Below are positions 51,562 to 60,500 of a stretch of DNA of 64,000 bases, piece by piece. This DNA comes from Palauibacter sp964499635 (GTDB lineage: Bacteria; Gemmatimonadota; Gemmatimonadetes; Palauibacterales; Palauibacteraceae). The notes below the pieces were generated by a model. That model had not been told where the DNA came from. It was given only the letters and a program-made list of their open reading frames with translations, and did no database searches. Location of the stretch: contig CAZCLY010000006.1 of assembly GCA_964499635.1 (NCBI GenBank), positions 62,001 through 126,000 on the forward strand, given 5' to 3'. Within the stretch, counting starts at the first letter, position 1. Every line of letters starts with the position of its first letter. A program made the position numbers and the translations under genes.

Positions 51562-52094
51562 GACGCCGGGTTCCCGGGCTCGACGGCATCGCGCGTGCCG
51601 CGCCGAGGTGGGCTGCCCGTCCTGCCGCACCCACCGGCCGCGCGCCCTCCCTCCACAGCCCGCTTGAGGCCGGCGAGCGTCCGCCCGGCCACCACGTGAA
51701 CGAAGTGCGGACCGATCACCCGGCGGGCGGCGAAGCGGCCGATGAGCGGCCAGCCGGGCCCGGACCACTCGTGCACGATCACGATCCGGGTGTGGTCGCC
51801 ATCCGGCTCGAGACGCCACTGGACGTCCATCCCGCACGTGATCCCCCGCACGTGCCGGTAGCGCACGACCGCCTCGTCCTCGTCGATCCACATCCGGGAC
51901 TCCCACCAGATCGGATAGGGAAGCGGACCGAACGCGCGCACGGCCCGCATCAGCACGCGGGGCTCCGCCCCGGTGCCCGTGAACCGCACCTCGCGGTAGT
52001 GCGGCAGGAGGTCGGGCCAGCGCTCCACATCCGCGGCGGCCCGGAAGCACGCGTCGAGCGGGGCCGCGACCCGGATCTCGTCACGTGTGCGCAT
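51558..52094 (-). CDS. SRPBCC (polyketide cyclase/dehydrase-like) protein
   Basis: A 178-residue START/Bet v1-like protein: DEIRVAAPLDACFRAAADVE, RWPDLLPHYREVRFTG, WWESRMWIDEDEAVVRYRHV, then RIVIVHEWSGPG and a long C-terminal helix (HFVHVVAGRTLAGLKRAVEG). The fold has a hydrophobic cavity and includes aromatase/cyclases of polyketide pathways as well as general lipid-binding proteins. A Gly/Arg/Pro-rich tail of about 30 residues follows. The start at 52094 (or 52109) lies inside the end of the FAD gene and its stop overlaps the KAS start, so a linked function is likely: handling or folding of the KAS product. Confidence 0.85.
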   Translation of the reverse strand: MRTRDEIRVAAPLDACFRAAADVERWPDLLPHYREVRFTGTGAEPRVLMRAVRAFGPLPYPIWWESRMWIDEDEAVVRYRHVRGITCGMDVQWRLEPDGDHTRIVIVHEWSGPGWPLIGRFAARRVIGPHFVHVVAGRTLAGLKRAVEGGRAAGGCGRTGSPPRRGTRDAVEPGNPAS

Positions 52095-53331
52095 GTCGAC
52101 CCCATCCACGGGCGTGCACGACGGGCCGGGACCCGAGCGCCCCGAGCCATTCGCCCGGGTGGAGCAGGGCGGCGGGGGGCAGGCGATCGCCGGTGACCTC
52201 CAGCAACAGTCCGGCGAGCCCGGGGCGCGCGGCGAGCAACGCGGCCACCGGCTCGATGAGCCACGGCCGGCGGACCGCGCCGTCGACGAGCCGCTGCACG
52301 CGTCGCGTGGGCCCGAGCAACCGGTCGAGCGCTCGCTCGTACTCCCCCAGGCGCGCCTCCTCGGTCGCGGGTCGCTCGAGCGCTCCGACGACGGTCTCCG
52401 CGGCGAGCTCGGCGCCGCGCAGCGCAGCGTACACCCCCTGACCGGTCAGCGGATCGAAGTAGCCCGCGGCGTCCCCGACGAGGAGCGCCCCGGGAGCCGT
52501 CCGCCGCCCGGGCGCGGCCTCGAACGGCCCCGTCACGTCGACCGGTCGCACGAGCCGCGCGTCCCCCAGTCGGCGCGCAAGCCCGTAGCGTGCAATCCCG
52601 GCGCGCAGGAAGCCCTCGGGGGCGGGCGCCAGTCGCCGGGCAGCCGAGCGGGGGATGACGAGCGTGACGTTGGCACGATCCGGTCCGATCGGCGCGCTGC
52701 CGAGCACCCCCTCCCGAGACAGCCGGAGCTCGCCGTGGGTGCCGGCCGCCCCGACCCCCTCGAGGCGCGCCACGATGGCCAATTTGGGGACCGGGCCCGT
52801 GCGCACGGGGCCGAGGAGACGGGCCACCCGCGACCTGAGACCGTCGGCGCCGACGACCATTCGGGCCCGGTACGTCTCCGGCTCGCCGTCGGGTCCCCGG
52901 GCCCGCACGCCGCACACGCGATCGCCGCGCCACACGAGCTCGAACACGCGGCGGGCCTCGCGCACCTCGACCCCGGCGGCTCGCGCGGCCGCGAGCAGGG
53001 TGGCGTCCAGGACACGGCGGTCGATGGCCACCCCCGCAGGCGGCGATGGCGGGCGATCCTCCCGGTAGATCCCGCCGAACCACCGGCCGCCGGGAGACCG
53101 GATGCGCCACCCGTCGATGGTCCCCGGTCGGCCGGCGCACAGCTCGTCCCACACCCCCAATTCGCGCAGGAGCGGCGTGGCCCCGGGGCTCACCGCGTCA
53201 CCGCACGGCTTCGAGCGCGGAAACACGCGCGCGTCGAGCAGGAGGGGTGCGAGCCCGCGCCGGGCGAGGTGTATCGCGGTGCCGGAGCCGGCGGGGCCCG
53301 CGCCCACCACGATGATCGGGCGGCCACTCAT
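52081..53331 (-). CDS. FAD-dependent oxidoreductase, geranylgeranyl-reductase-like family
   Basis: A 416-residue flavoprotein with a Rossmann FAD site at the start (IIVVGAGPAGSGTAIHLARR), the family motif around FPRSKPCGDAVSPGA and the second FAD motif LLVGDAAGYFDPLTGQGVYA. This is the geranylgeranyl-reductase/p-hydroxybenzoate-hydroxylase-like group, which hydroxylates aromatics or reduces prenyl and lipid double bonds. The substrate is unknown. ATG 53331 overlaps the methyltransferase stop (ATGA), and its end overlaps the SRPBCC start. Position between a methyltransferase and a cyclase-like/ketosynthase pair suggests a tailoring oxidase or reductase. Confidence 0.9.
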   Translation of the reverse strand: MSGRPIIVVGAGPAGSGTAIHLARRGLAPLLLDARVFPRSKPCGDAVSPGATPLLRELGVWDELCAGRPGTIDGWRIRSPGGRWFGGIYREDRPPSPPAGVAIDRRVLDATLLAAARAAGVEVREARRVFELVWRGDRVCGVRARGPDGEPETYRARMVVGADGLRSRVARLLGPVRTGPVPKLAIVARLEGVGAAGTHGELRLSREGVLGSAPIGPDRANVTLVIPRSAARRLAPAPEGFLRAGIARYGLARRLGDARLVRPVDVTGPFEAAPGRRTAPGALLVGDAAGYFDPLTGQGVYAALRGAELAAETVVGALERPATEEARLGEYERALDRLLGPTRRVQRLVDGAVRRPWLIEPVAALLAARPGLAGLLLEVTGDRLPPAALLHPGEWLGALGSRPVVHARGWGRHAHT

Positions 53332-54134
53332 GCGCGGCCGCCGGCCACCGACCCCGCGTGGGCGCGCCACGCGACCCAACGGACGATCCGTCCCCGCACG
53401 ACGGCGCAGTCGAGCCCCAGTTCGTCGAGCAGCCGGCGGATCTCGCGGACGGTGAAGCTCCGGCGCACCGATACGGGGCCATCGGCCCGTGGATAGGGAT
53501 GGCGGCGCCAGCGGGTGGCGGCGAGAAAGCGGACCGAGAGGAGCGCCGCGCGCGAGCGCCGCATGTCCACCACCACCCACCCCACGCGGCTCACGCGGTC
53601 GATCTCCCGGAGGAAGCGCGCCGCGCCACGGTCGTCGAGGTGGTGAAGGGTGGCGGTCGAGAACGCGAGGTCGAAGGCGTCATCCGCGAACGGGAGGGCG
53701 GCACCGTCGAGGCGCACGTACCCCGCACGGCGGCCAACCTCGCCGCCTGCCGCGCGGACCCGGGCGCGGCACTGCCCGATGACGCCGGCGTGCAGGTCCG
53801 CGAACACCAGACGGACGTCCCGGCCGCGGGCGCCGAGGCTCCGGCCGAGCGCCGTGGCCGACTCGCCGCCTCCGGCCCCGACATCGAGGATGCGGAGCTG
53901 GCCGCCCGCATCGGAGGCCCCCAGAACGCGGTCCACGTGCGCGAACAGGGTCCGGAGCCCCCCGAAGCGCCGATTCGCCTCGGCCAGCATGTCGAGGGCG
54001 TCCGCGAGCAGATCCGGATCGCAGTCGGTCGCGTCCATCCGTTCGGCCAGGCGGTGCGGCGACGCGCGCCGCCTGAGCGATCGCGCCCCGTGGGCGTCGG
54101 GATCGACCTGTGGCCGGGTGCGGGCGTGAGTCAA
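53328..54134 (-). CDS. Class-I SAM-dependent methyltransferase
   Basis: A roughly 268-residue methyltransferase. An N-terminal helical part (RRRASPHRLAERMDATDCDP; LADALDMLAEANRRFGGL) precedes the SAM fold: motif I LRILDVGAGGGESATALG, LVFADLHAGVIGQCRARV, VRLDGAALPFADDAFDLAFS and STATLHHLDDRGAARFLREI. It resembles the methyltransferases found beside type III polyketide synthase or aryl-lipid genes. The start is uncertain: TTG 54134 precedes the conserved N-terminal helix; the frame stays open to about 54458 but is not protein-like; an internal ATG (AERMDATD) is later. First gene of the operon methyltransferase-FAD oxidoreductase-SRPBCC-KAS. Confidence 0.85.
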   Translation of the reverse strand: MTHARTRPQVDPDAHGARSLRRRASPHRLAERMDATDCDPDLLADALDMLAEANRRFGGLRTLFAHVDRVLGASDAGGQLRILDVGAGGGESATALGRSLGARGRDVRLVFADLHAGVIGQCRARVRAAGGEVGRRAGYVRLDGAALPFADDAFDLAFSTATLHHLDDRGAARFLREIDRVSRVGWVVVDMRRSRAALLSVRFLAATRWRRHPYPRADGPVSVRRSFTVREIRRLLDELGLDCAVVRGRIVRWVAWRAHAGSVAGGRA

Positions 54135-54511
54135 GCGGCGGGTCCCTGGCAGGTGAGGTGCGTGACGTGCTCCGAATGTAGGGGGTCGGGGGGCCCCGAG
54201 CATTCGCGCCACGATCATCGCGGTGTCGGCTCCGCGGTCCCGCTCGCGCCCCGACGACGCCCGCTCCGGAGCCGGCGTCTCCGTGGACGGGCTCCGTTCC
54301 GCGGGTCCTTTCTCGCGCCGCGCGCTGGTGCGATCATGCAGGTGATCATCGAGGTGGGCCGGCCGGTGCGGCGAAGTGGGCCGCGCGGCCCGTTCTCGCC
54401 CCTTGAACACGATCGGTCCGGTGATCGGTGTGCTTCTCATGTACGGCACGGCGCTCATGGTGGTAGCGTGAGGCGGCGAGTCACACGCGTCCCCACGGAG
54501 GCGAATCCACG
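54135..54511. other. Divergent intergenic region upstream of methyltransferase and DoxX genes
   Basis: 377 nt between the methyltransferase operon (minus) and the DoxX gene (plus). The right edge holds GGAGG about 9 nt before the DoxX GTG. The minus-strand methyltransferase frame stays open here but with Arg/Pro-rich composition. No palindromic operator, terminator or known RNA was recognised. Confidence 0.35.
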
Positions 54512-54937
54512 GTGACCCGAGGGCTCAATCCGGGGCTCGGTCTCGGCTTCCTGCGCATCGTGGTCGGCATCGTGTTCATCGCGCACGGGCTGCCGAAGCT
54601 GACAGGCGGGATGGGGGCCACGGTCGGCCTGTTCGCCTCGCTGGGGATCCCGGCGCCCACGCTGGCGGCGTGGGCGGTCGCGCTGCTCGAGACGGTGGGC
54701 GGGCTCCTGCTCGTGCTGGGCTTCATGGTCACGCCGGTGGCGATCCTCCTCGTGCTTCGAATGCTGGCGGGGATCTTCCTCGTACGGATGCGGAACGGGT
54801 TCTACGTACTCGAACAGGGTTGGGGGGGCATCGAGCTCGACCTGCTGCTCGTCGCGGCGCTGTCGACCCTCGTGCTCGCGGGCCCCGGGGCCGGCGCGCT
54901 CGACGCCCGCAGGGAAGGCGACGTGCTCACCGCATGA
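54512..54937 (+). CDS. DoxX-family membrane protein
   Basis: A 141-residue four-helix membrane protein: GLGFLRIVVGIVFIAHGLPK with the conserved H-G-x-x-K at the end of helix 1, TLAAWAVALLETVGGLLLVL with the conserved E in helix 2, and LLVLRMLAGIFLVRMRNGFY. DoxX proteins are linked to thiosulfate:quinone oxidoreductase in archaea and to redox and oxidative-stress functions in bacteria. GTG start with GGAGG 9 nt upstream. Its stop overlaps the next ATG (ATGA), coupling it to a methionine-sulfoxide-reductase-like gene, which agrees with an oxidative-stress role. Confidence 0.9.
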   Translation: MTRGLNPGLGLGFLRIVVGIVFIAHGLPKLTGGMGATVGLFASLGIPAPTLAAWAVALLETVGGLLLVLGFMVTPVAILLVLRMLAGIFLVRMRNGFYVLEQGWGGIELDLLLVAALSTLVLAGPGAGALDARREGDVLTA

Positions 54938-55386
54938 TCGATGGCTCGGCGATCGTCGAGGGCCTGGAGGCGATGCGCGCGGAGGGGGCTTCCCGGGATG
55001 CCCTCCTGCGTGACGCCGTCGTCGCGATCGAAGCGGCCGGCGACGCGTACGACTGGGTCGGCATCTACCTCCTGGAAGGCGACGAGCTCGTGCTCCACGA
55101 CTACGTCGGCAGGCCCACCGACCACACCCGGATCGAGGTGGGACAGGGCGTGTGCGGCACCGCCGTGGCCGAGAACCGGAACGTGAACGTGGCCGACGTG
55201 CACGCCATCGAGAACTACCTGGCGTGCAGCCTCGAGACCGCCTCGGAGCTCGTGGTCCTCATCCGTCGGCCGGACGGCGGCATCGTGGGCCAGCTCGACC
55301 TCGACTCGGATCGCCGGGCCGCGTTCGGAGTGCACGACGAGGCCGAGCTCGGGAAGATCGCCGACTGGCTGGGATTGCTGTACTGA
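54934..55386 (+). CDS. msrC: GAF-domain free methionine-(R)-sulfoxide reductase
   Basis: A 150-residue single GAF domain of the fRMsr (YebR/MsrC) type. The signature is EVGQGVCGTAVAENRNVNVA with Cys74 and ENYLACSLETASELVVLIRR with Cys98; their 24-residue spacing equals that of Cys94 and Cys118 of the E. coli enzyme. The third family cysteine (Cys84 of E. coli) appears to be replaced near residue 64, so the recycling step may differ. It reduces free methionine-R-sulfoxide with thioredoxin. ATG 54934 overlaps the DoxX stop. Confidence 0.88.
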   Translation: MIDGSAIVEGLEAMRAEGASRDALLRDAVVAIEAAGDAYDWVGIYLLEGDELVLHDYVGRPTDHTRIEVGQGVCGTAVAENRNVNVADVHAIENYLACSLETASELVVLIRRPDGGIVGQLDLDSDRRAAFGVHDEAELGKIADWLGLLY

Positions 55387-55453
55387 GCCGACGCCCTCGT
55401 CTCCGACCGGGGACCGGGCCGCTTTCGCGACGCACGTCGGGGCGGGTGACACG

Positions 55454-57427
55454 TCAACGGGATGGCGGGGGGCCGAGCGGGCTCGGCGGGCACCCGGCCG
55501 GCTCGACCGTCCACACGATGCTCGCGATCTTCCAGCCGTCCGTCGTCTTCACCAGGCTGAACGCGTCGATCCCGCAGTGGCTGAACTCGCCGTCGGCGTG
55601 GAAGTCGTACGGGGCCCACACCGTGGCGATGCCCCCCCGGACGCGTACCAGCGGCTCCCACACGCGCTCCAGGAACTTCGTCTCCCCGCCGAGCATGCGA
55701 AGGAATTCCTCGCGCCGGATCGGGTTGAGCGCCGTCCCGTCGGGGGTCTGGGTGGTGCCCACCATGCTCACCTGGTCGGCGAGCGTGCGCGCGCCCGCCT
55801 CCGCATCGCCCGCCGACATGGCGTCGAACAGCGCCTTGACGACCGCGAGGACGGCGGGCTCCTCGGCGGCCGGGTCCGGACGTCGCTCGAGCTCGGCCGT
55901 GGCGCGCTCGAGGCCGTCGACGGCGGACACGCGGCGCGGCGTGCGCTCGAGCTGCCGCCGGAAGGCATCGGCCGCGTCGGCCGGACGCCCGGCCTCGAGG
56001 AGCAGCTCGCCGAGGAGCTCCCTCGCCGGCTTGTCGACCATGGGCGGGCCGAAGAACAGGGGCAGCCCGTCCTCGAGATTCGCTGCCTCCGTCGCGAGCT
56101 CGAGGGCGCGTTCCGTGTCGCCCTTTCCGTTGGCCACGAGCGCCTGGAGCTCGGTCTCGAGGATGCGGGCGCGCGTTCGGTAGGCGTCCCCGAGGTCGGC
56201 GTCGCCGCCGGACGGGTCGCCGGACAGGTACTCGTCGAGCTCGCGGCGCGTCTGGGCGATCGCCTCGCGCGACACCTCCGTGGTCACGAGCTCGCCGCGC
56301 TCCGCGGCCGCGTAGCCGTTGACGAATGTCCACGTCAGCCGCGCGGGAAACAGGTCGTCGAGCGGCAGGGTCCAGCGCAGGGCCTCGTCGTTCCACGCCT
56401 CCGCGTCGAGAACGTATCGGGCGAGCATGGTGGCGAACGAGCCGCGCGACGTGTTGTCCGGGTCGAGCAGATCGCCGGCGCCCGTCGGTCCGGTCGTTCG
56501 CGCCGTCTCGAAGCACTCGTGCAGGAGCGCGCGCGCGTCGTCGTCGCGCCCCAGCTGCAGATAGCCGTACTCGAGCCAGAAGTTGTAGTGGCCGCACCCG
56601 CGCGGCGTGCCGCCGCGCGCCTCCACCGCTGCACGGGCCACGCGCCGCGCGTTCTCGTTGGCCGTCACGACGTCATCCCACATCCCCATGGCGACGAAGA
56701 TGTGGGAGGTCATGTGCTGCGCGTGCGCGGCATCGGGCGCGATGTCCGCGTACGCCTGCGCGGCGCGCAGACCCAGCGGCGCGTGCAGCGGGTCGTCATA
56801 GGCGTGGATGAGGTAGTGCGCGGCACCCGGGTGCCGCGGGTGCTCCGCGAACACCTCCTCGACGATCGCGGCCGCGCGCATGTAGGTGGCGAAATCGCGA
56901 CCGTGGTGCGCGGTGCCGAGCAGCGACAGGGCATAGAACGCGGCCGCATCGGGATCGTCCGGGTACGTCTCGTGGAGGCGCCGCATCGCCTCCGCGTACG
57001 CGTCGTCGCGCGCCTCCTTGGAGCCGGCCCCGTACAGGATCTCGACCGCGGCCAGATAGGCCCGCTCGCGCTCGCTCCCCGCTTCCGCGGCCCGCGCCTC
57101 CCTGGTGGGCCCCAGACGGGCCAGCACGGCGCGGGCCGCGGTCGAGTCCTGCTCCAGCCACACCGGGTGGTTGTAGGTCATGGCCTCGCCCCAATAGGCC
57201 ATCGCGAACGCCGGGTCGATCTCCCGGGCGTGCCGGAAGGCCTCGGCCGCCTCGCCGTACTGGAAGTTGTGGAGCTGCGCGAGCCCGTGGAGGAACGGCT
57301 CCTGCGCGGCGCGCTTCCCGGAGTTCGGGAACCTCACATCCCCCACCTGTCCCGCCGCGGGACCGCCCGGCGCGAGGAGCAGGACGAGGCACGGCAGCAG
57401 GAGCCGGAACGATCGGTGTGCGGGCAT
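55454..57427 (-). CDS. Secreted TPR protein with C-terminal SnoaL-like domain
   Basis: A 657-residue exported protein. Signal peptide 1-26 (cleavage A-A-G-Q). Residues about 40-500 are helical repeats of TPR type (LHGLAQLHNFQYGEAAEAFR; IDPAFAMAYWGEAMTYNHP; HIFVAMGMWDDVVTANENAR; LLGELLLEAGRPADAADAFR). Residues about 520-640 form an NTF2/SnoaL-like or DUF4440-type cone (AVVKALFDAMSAGDAEAGAR; REEFLRMLGGETKFLERVWE; FSLVKTTDGWKIASIVWTVE). The TPR part belongs to a common but uncharacterised group of exported proteins; fusion to a SnoaL-like domain seems less common. The PBP gene upstream ends 136 nt away on the same strand. Confidence 0.88.
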   Translation of the reverse strand: MPAHRSFRLLLPCLVLLLAPGGPAAGQVGDVRFPNSGKRAAQEPFLHGLAQLHNFQYGEAAEAFRHAREIDPAFAMAYWGEAMTYNHPVWLEQDSTAARAVLARLGPTREARAAEAGSERERAYLAAVEILYGAGSKEARDDAYAEAMRRLHETYPDDPDAAAFYALSLLGTAHHGRDFATYMRAAAIVEEVFAEHPRHPGAAHYLIHAYDDPLHAPLGLRAAQAYADIAPDAAHAQHMTSHIFVAMGMWDDVVTANENARRVARAAVEARGGTPRGCGHYNFWLEYGYLQLGRDDDARALLHECFETARTTGPTGAGDLLDPDNTSRGSFATMLARYVLDAEAWNDEALRWTLPLDDLFPARLTWTFVNGYAAAERGELVTTEVSREAIAQTRRELDEYLSGDPSGGDADLGDAYRTRARILETELQALVANGKGDTERALELATEAANLEDGLPLFFGPPMVDKPARELLGELLLEAGRPADAADAFRRQLERTPRRVSAVDGLERATAELERRPDPAAEEPAVLAVVKALFDAMSAGDAEAGARTLADQVSMVGTTQTPDGTALNPIRREEFLRMLGGETKFLERVWEPLVRVRGGIATVWAPYDFHADGEFSHCGIDAFSLVKTTDGWKIASIVWTVEPAGCPPSPLGPPPSR

Positions 57428-57563
57428 GGTCCTGGCTTCGAGGAGGTGGCGGCGGTACCCGGGATGGCTCGGGACCGATCGCGCGTCGCGACCGGCTCCG
57501 AAATGTACCGCATGCGGATCCGTTTTGGGTCCCGCGCCGCTCCGCTCCAGGCCGCCGCGCCGA

Positions 57564-60500
57564 CTACCCGGCAGTGACCAGCGGGGCGAGCACCGGGGCC
57601 AGGAGTGACAGCACCCGGACGGGGAGCGCGCTGGTGAACGTGTAGGCGGCGGCGTCGGCCCCCGGAACGTGGGCCGTCACGACCCCGAAATGGCGGTCGC
57701 CGAGGAAGAACACGAACGTCGCCGTGCGGTTGATCGTACGCGCCTCGACCAGGCGTCCGCCGCCGGCGAACACCTTGAACTGATTGTTCCCCGTCCCCGT
57801 CTTGCCCCCGATGGGGAGCGGCGCGCCGTCGGGCGTGCGGATGGCTCCCTGGACGAACCTCGCGGTCCCGTTGACGACCACGTCGAGGAGCGCCGCTTGG
57901 GCGACGGCCGCCACCTGCGGCGACATGACGCGCACTCCGTCCGCGGGCTGCCGCTCGAGAGCGGTTTCGAACGGCGTGTCGGCTCCAAACCGCAGGGCGT
58001 CCACCAGCACGGTCGGCCGCCGGATCCCATCGTTCAGGACGATCCCCACGAGCTCGGCGAGCGCGCCGGGCCGGTCGCCGGAGCTCCCGATCGCGGTGCC
58101 GTACGAGGGCACGAGGTTCTCGAACGGGTACCCCAGCCGGCGCCACGCCCGCTGGATCTCGAGGAAGGCCTCGATCTCGAGTATGACGGAGATGCTGCGG
58201 TCCTGCGCGGCGCGCCGCCGCGGGCTGAACAGCCAGCGATATACCTCCTGGCGGGCGGCGGCGCTGGCCGCGAGGACCGAGTCGCGCGGTGCCCCCGGGT
58301 GCTCGACGAGGTAGCGTGCCACCCACAGCTCCAGCGGGTGGATGCCGGCCAGGTACCCCAGGTCCGCCAGCGACAGGCCGGCCACATCGGCCCGCTGGTA
58401 CAGGTCGCGCACCACGCGCTCGCTCAGGTAGTCGGAGTTGGGCTCCTGCGTGCGGACGAACAGCTCGAGCCCGGGCTCGTCCGCCTCGGGCAGGACCGAC
58501 CGGAAAACCCACGCGAGGCGTTGTGGCGTGAGTCGCCGCCCGGCCACGAGCGAGTTGAGGATCGAGTCCTTCGCATCGCCCCGGTACTTGGCATAGAAGC
58601 GCGACACGAACTGGCGGCCCTCGCGATCCGCGAAGCGCTCCAGATAGGCCTGTCGTCGGGGATCCCCCGGGTCCTCGAGCACGGTCGCCGAGGCGCCCGG
58701 AACGCGCCAGCGATAGAAGCGTTCGAGATCCCTCATCACGCGCACGAACACCAGATTGACCGAGTTCCGGAAGCCCATGCGGACCGTCGGAGCGGCGGCG
58801 TCGTACGTGTGGTCGAAGTTCTGAAACACGTGCGTTCCGCCGCCCGTGAAGAAACGCTCCGCGGGGCTCGCCGAGTAGGTGCGCTCCATGGCGGCTTCGA
58901 GCATCTCCTCCACGGTGGCGGCGGGGCGCCGACCGAGCAGATCGATGGCCCAGCGCGTCAGGGGATCTTGCAGGCTGTCCCCGACGGCTCGTCGGGCGGC
59001 CGGATCGAGATCCGCGAGCTCCGCGTGCAGACGCTCCACCACCTCCAGATAGGTGATCAGCGTGCGGAGCTTCGCGGTCGAGCCGAGCTCGAGACGCGAG
59101 GACTGATTGAGGTCGAACGGGCCGTCGAAGTTGTCGGTCTGCACCCGGATCGCGTTCCCGCTCGGCGTAGACTCGTACAGCACGAAGCTGTACAGCACGC
59201 GGTCCGGATCGCCATCGGCCAGCAGGCGAGCCGTAGCGAGCCCGTTGGCCCGGACGAACGCCGGGTCCTCGAGCCGATGGAGAAGGGCGGCGACGGAGTC
59301 CTGCGTGGGCAGGTCGATCGTGGTGCGCGCCGTGAGGTCGAGCCGATCGAGCTCGTACAGTCGCTCGCGTCCCGTGAGCGCGAGCAGCGCGGTGCGTGAC
59401 GCGGTGGCGGCCTTCCGGTTGCGAAACGATGCCGGCGGACCCTCGGGCGATCGTGGCCGCAGGTCGAGCGCGAGCGGCCGGACGGCCGAGTCGAGCGCCG
59501 CCGTGATCACGCCGGCGTCGCGCAGCAGGTCGAGGTACACGTTCGAGAGCCGCTGGAGCTCCTCGTGCCCCGCTTCTTGGGCGAGATAGAAGGATGGCCG
59601 GCGCTGCGCGAGCATCAGGTTCAGGATCGCCCGGTAGGCCGTGGCCGTCTCGCCGCGGTCATCCGCGTCGTCCCGCAGGCACCGCTCCGGGACGCACCCG
59701 GCGAGGAGCGCGTTCACCCGATCCGCCTCGAGCCCGTACCAGGCCCACAGCCCGTCCTCGAGCCCGATCACCTCGCCGTACCCCGCGACCGCCGCGAGGG
59801 GGACGGAGTTGAGGTAGTCGAGCACGATCCGACGCCGCGCCTCCATGGTCGTCGGACCGTCCATGTACGCCCGCACTGTCGCGGTGGCCATCTGCCTGAG
59901 CTTGTCGCGCGCGGAGCCCGTGATGCCTCCCTCGGAATGGCGGAACTTCTCGATCTGGGTCGCGAGCGTGCTGGCGCCCGACACGGATCCCTCCGCCCCG
60001 AGCCTGCGCGCCGAGAGCGCTACCAGCGATCCCGCCAGCCGGTCCCACTCGACCGCCGGATTGCGGTAGGGGAGATGCGGATCGAGCAGCTCCCGGTTCT
60101 CGATGTACAGCAGCGTGCGGACGACGAGGGGCGGGATGGCGTCGAAGCTCGGATAGACTCGCTCGGGGTGGCGAGCCCGGTACAGGCGGTGCCCCGATCG
60201 GTCGAGCACCTCGAGCCCCGCGCGTGACTTCTCGCGGTACAGCGGGAAGAGCCCCCGATCGCGCGCCTCTGAGAACCGCGGGCTCACGCGCGCCTGCGCC
60301 TCGATCGCGAAGCCGCGCGCCTCCAGCGCCGGGAGGATCTCGGACAGCCCGGCATACCCGAGGCGCCGATCGTACGGGCCGTCGGCGGGTCGAGCCGGGT
60401 CGGGTGCCGGGCCGGCCTCGACGCCGAACCCGAGTCCCTCGCTCCAGCGCGCCGTCAGATGGGCCTGGAGCCAGGAGGTTCGGACCTCGATGGAGATGAG

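Noticed and set aside
53250..53331. Reading the FAD oxidoreductase from an upstream start (to 53580)
   Set aside because: The Rossmann motif begins at residue 7 from ATG 53331, which also forms an ATGA overlap; the upstream part is Arg/Pro-rich shadow of the methyltransferase gene.
54401..54469. 22-codon hydrophobic frame starting TTG, reading N-T-I-G-P-V-I-G-V-L-L
   Set aside because: No ribosome site, a TTG start and a very short length; it is not supported without conservation data.
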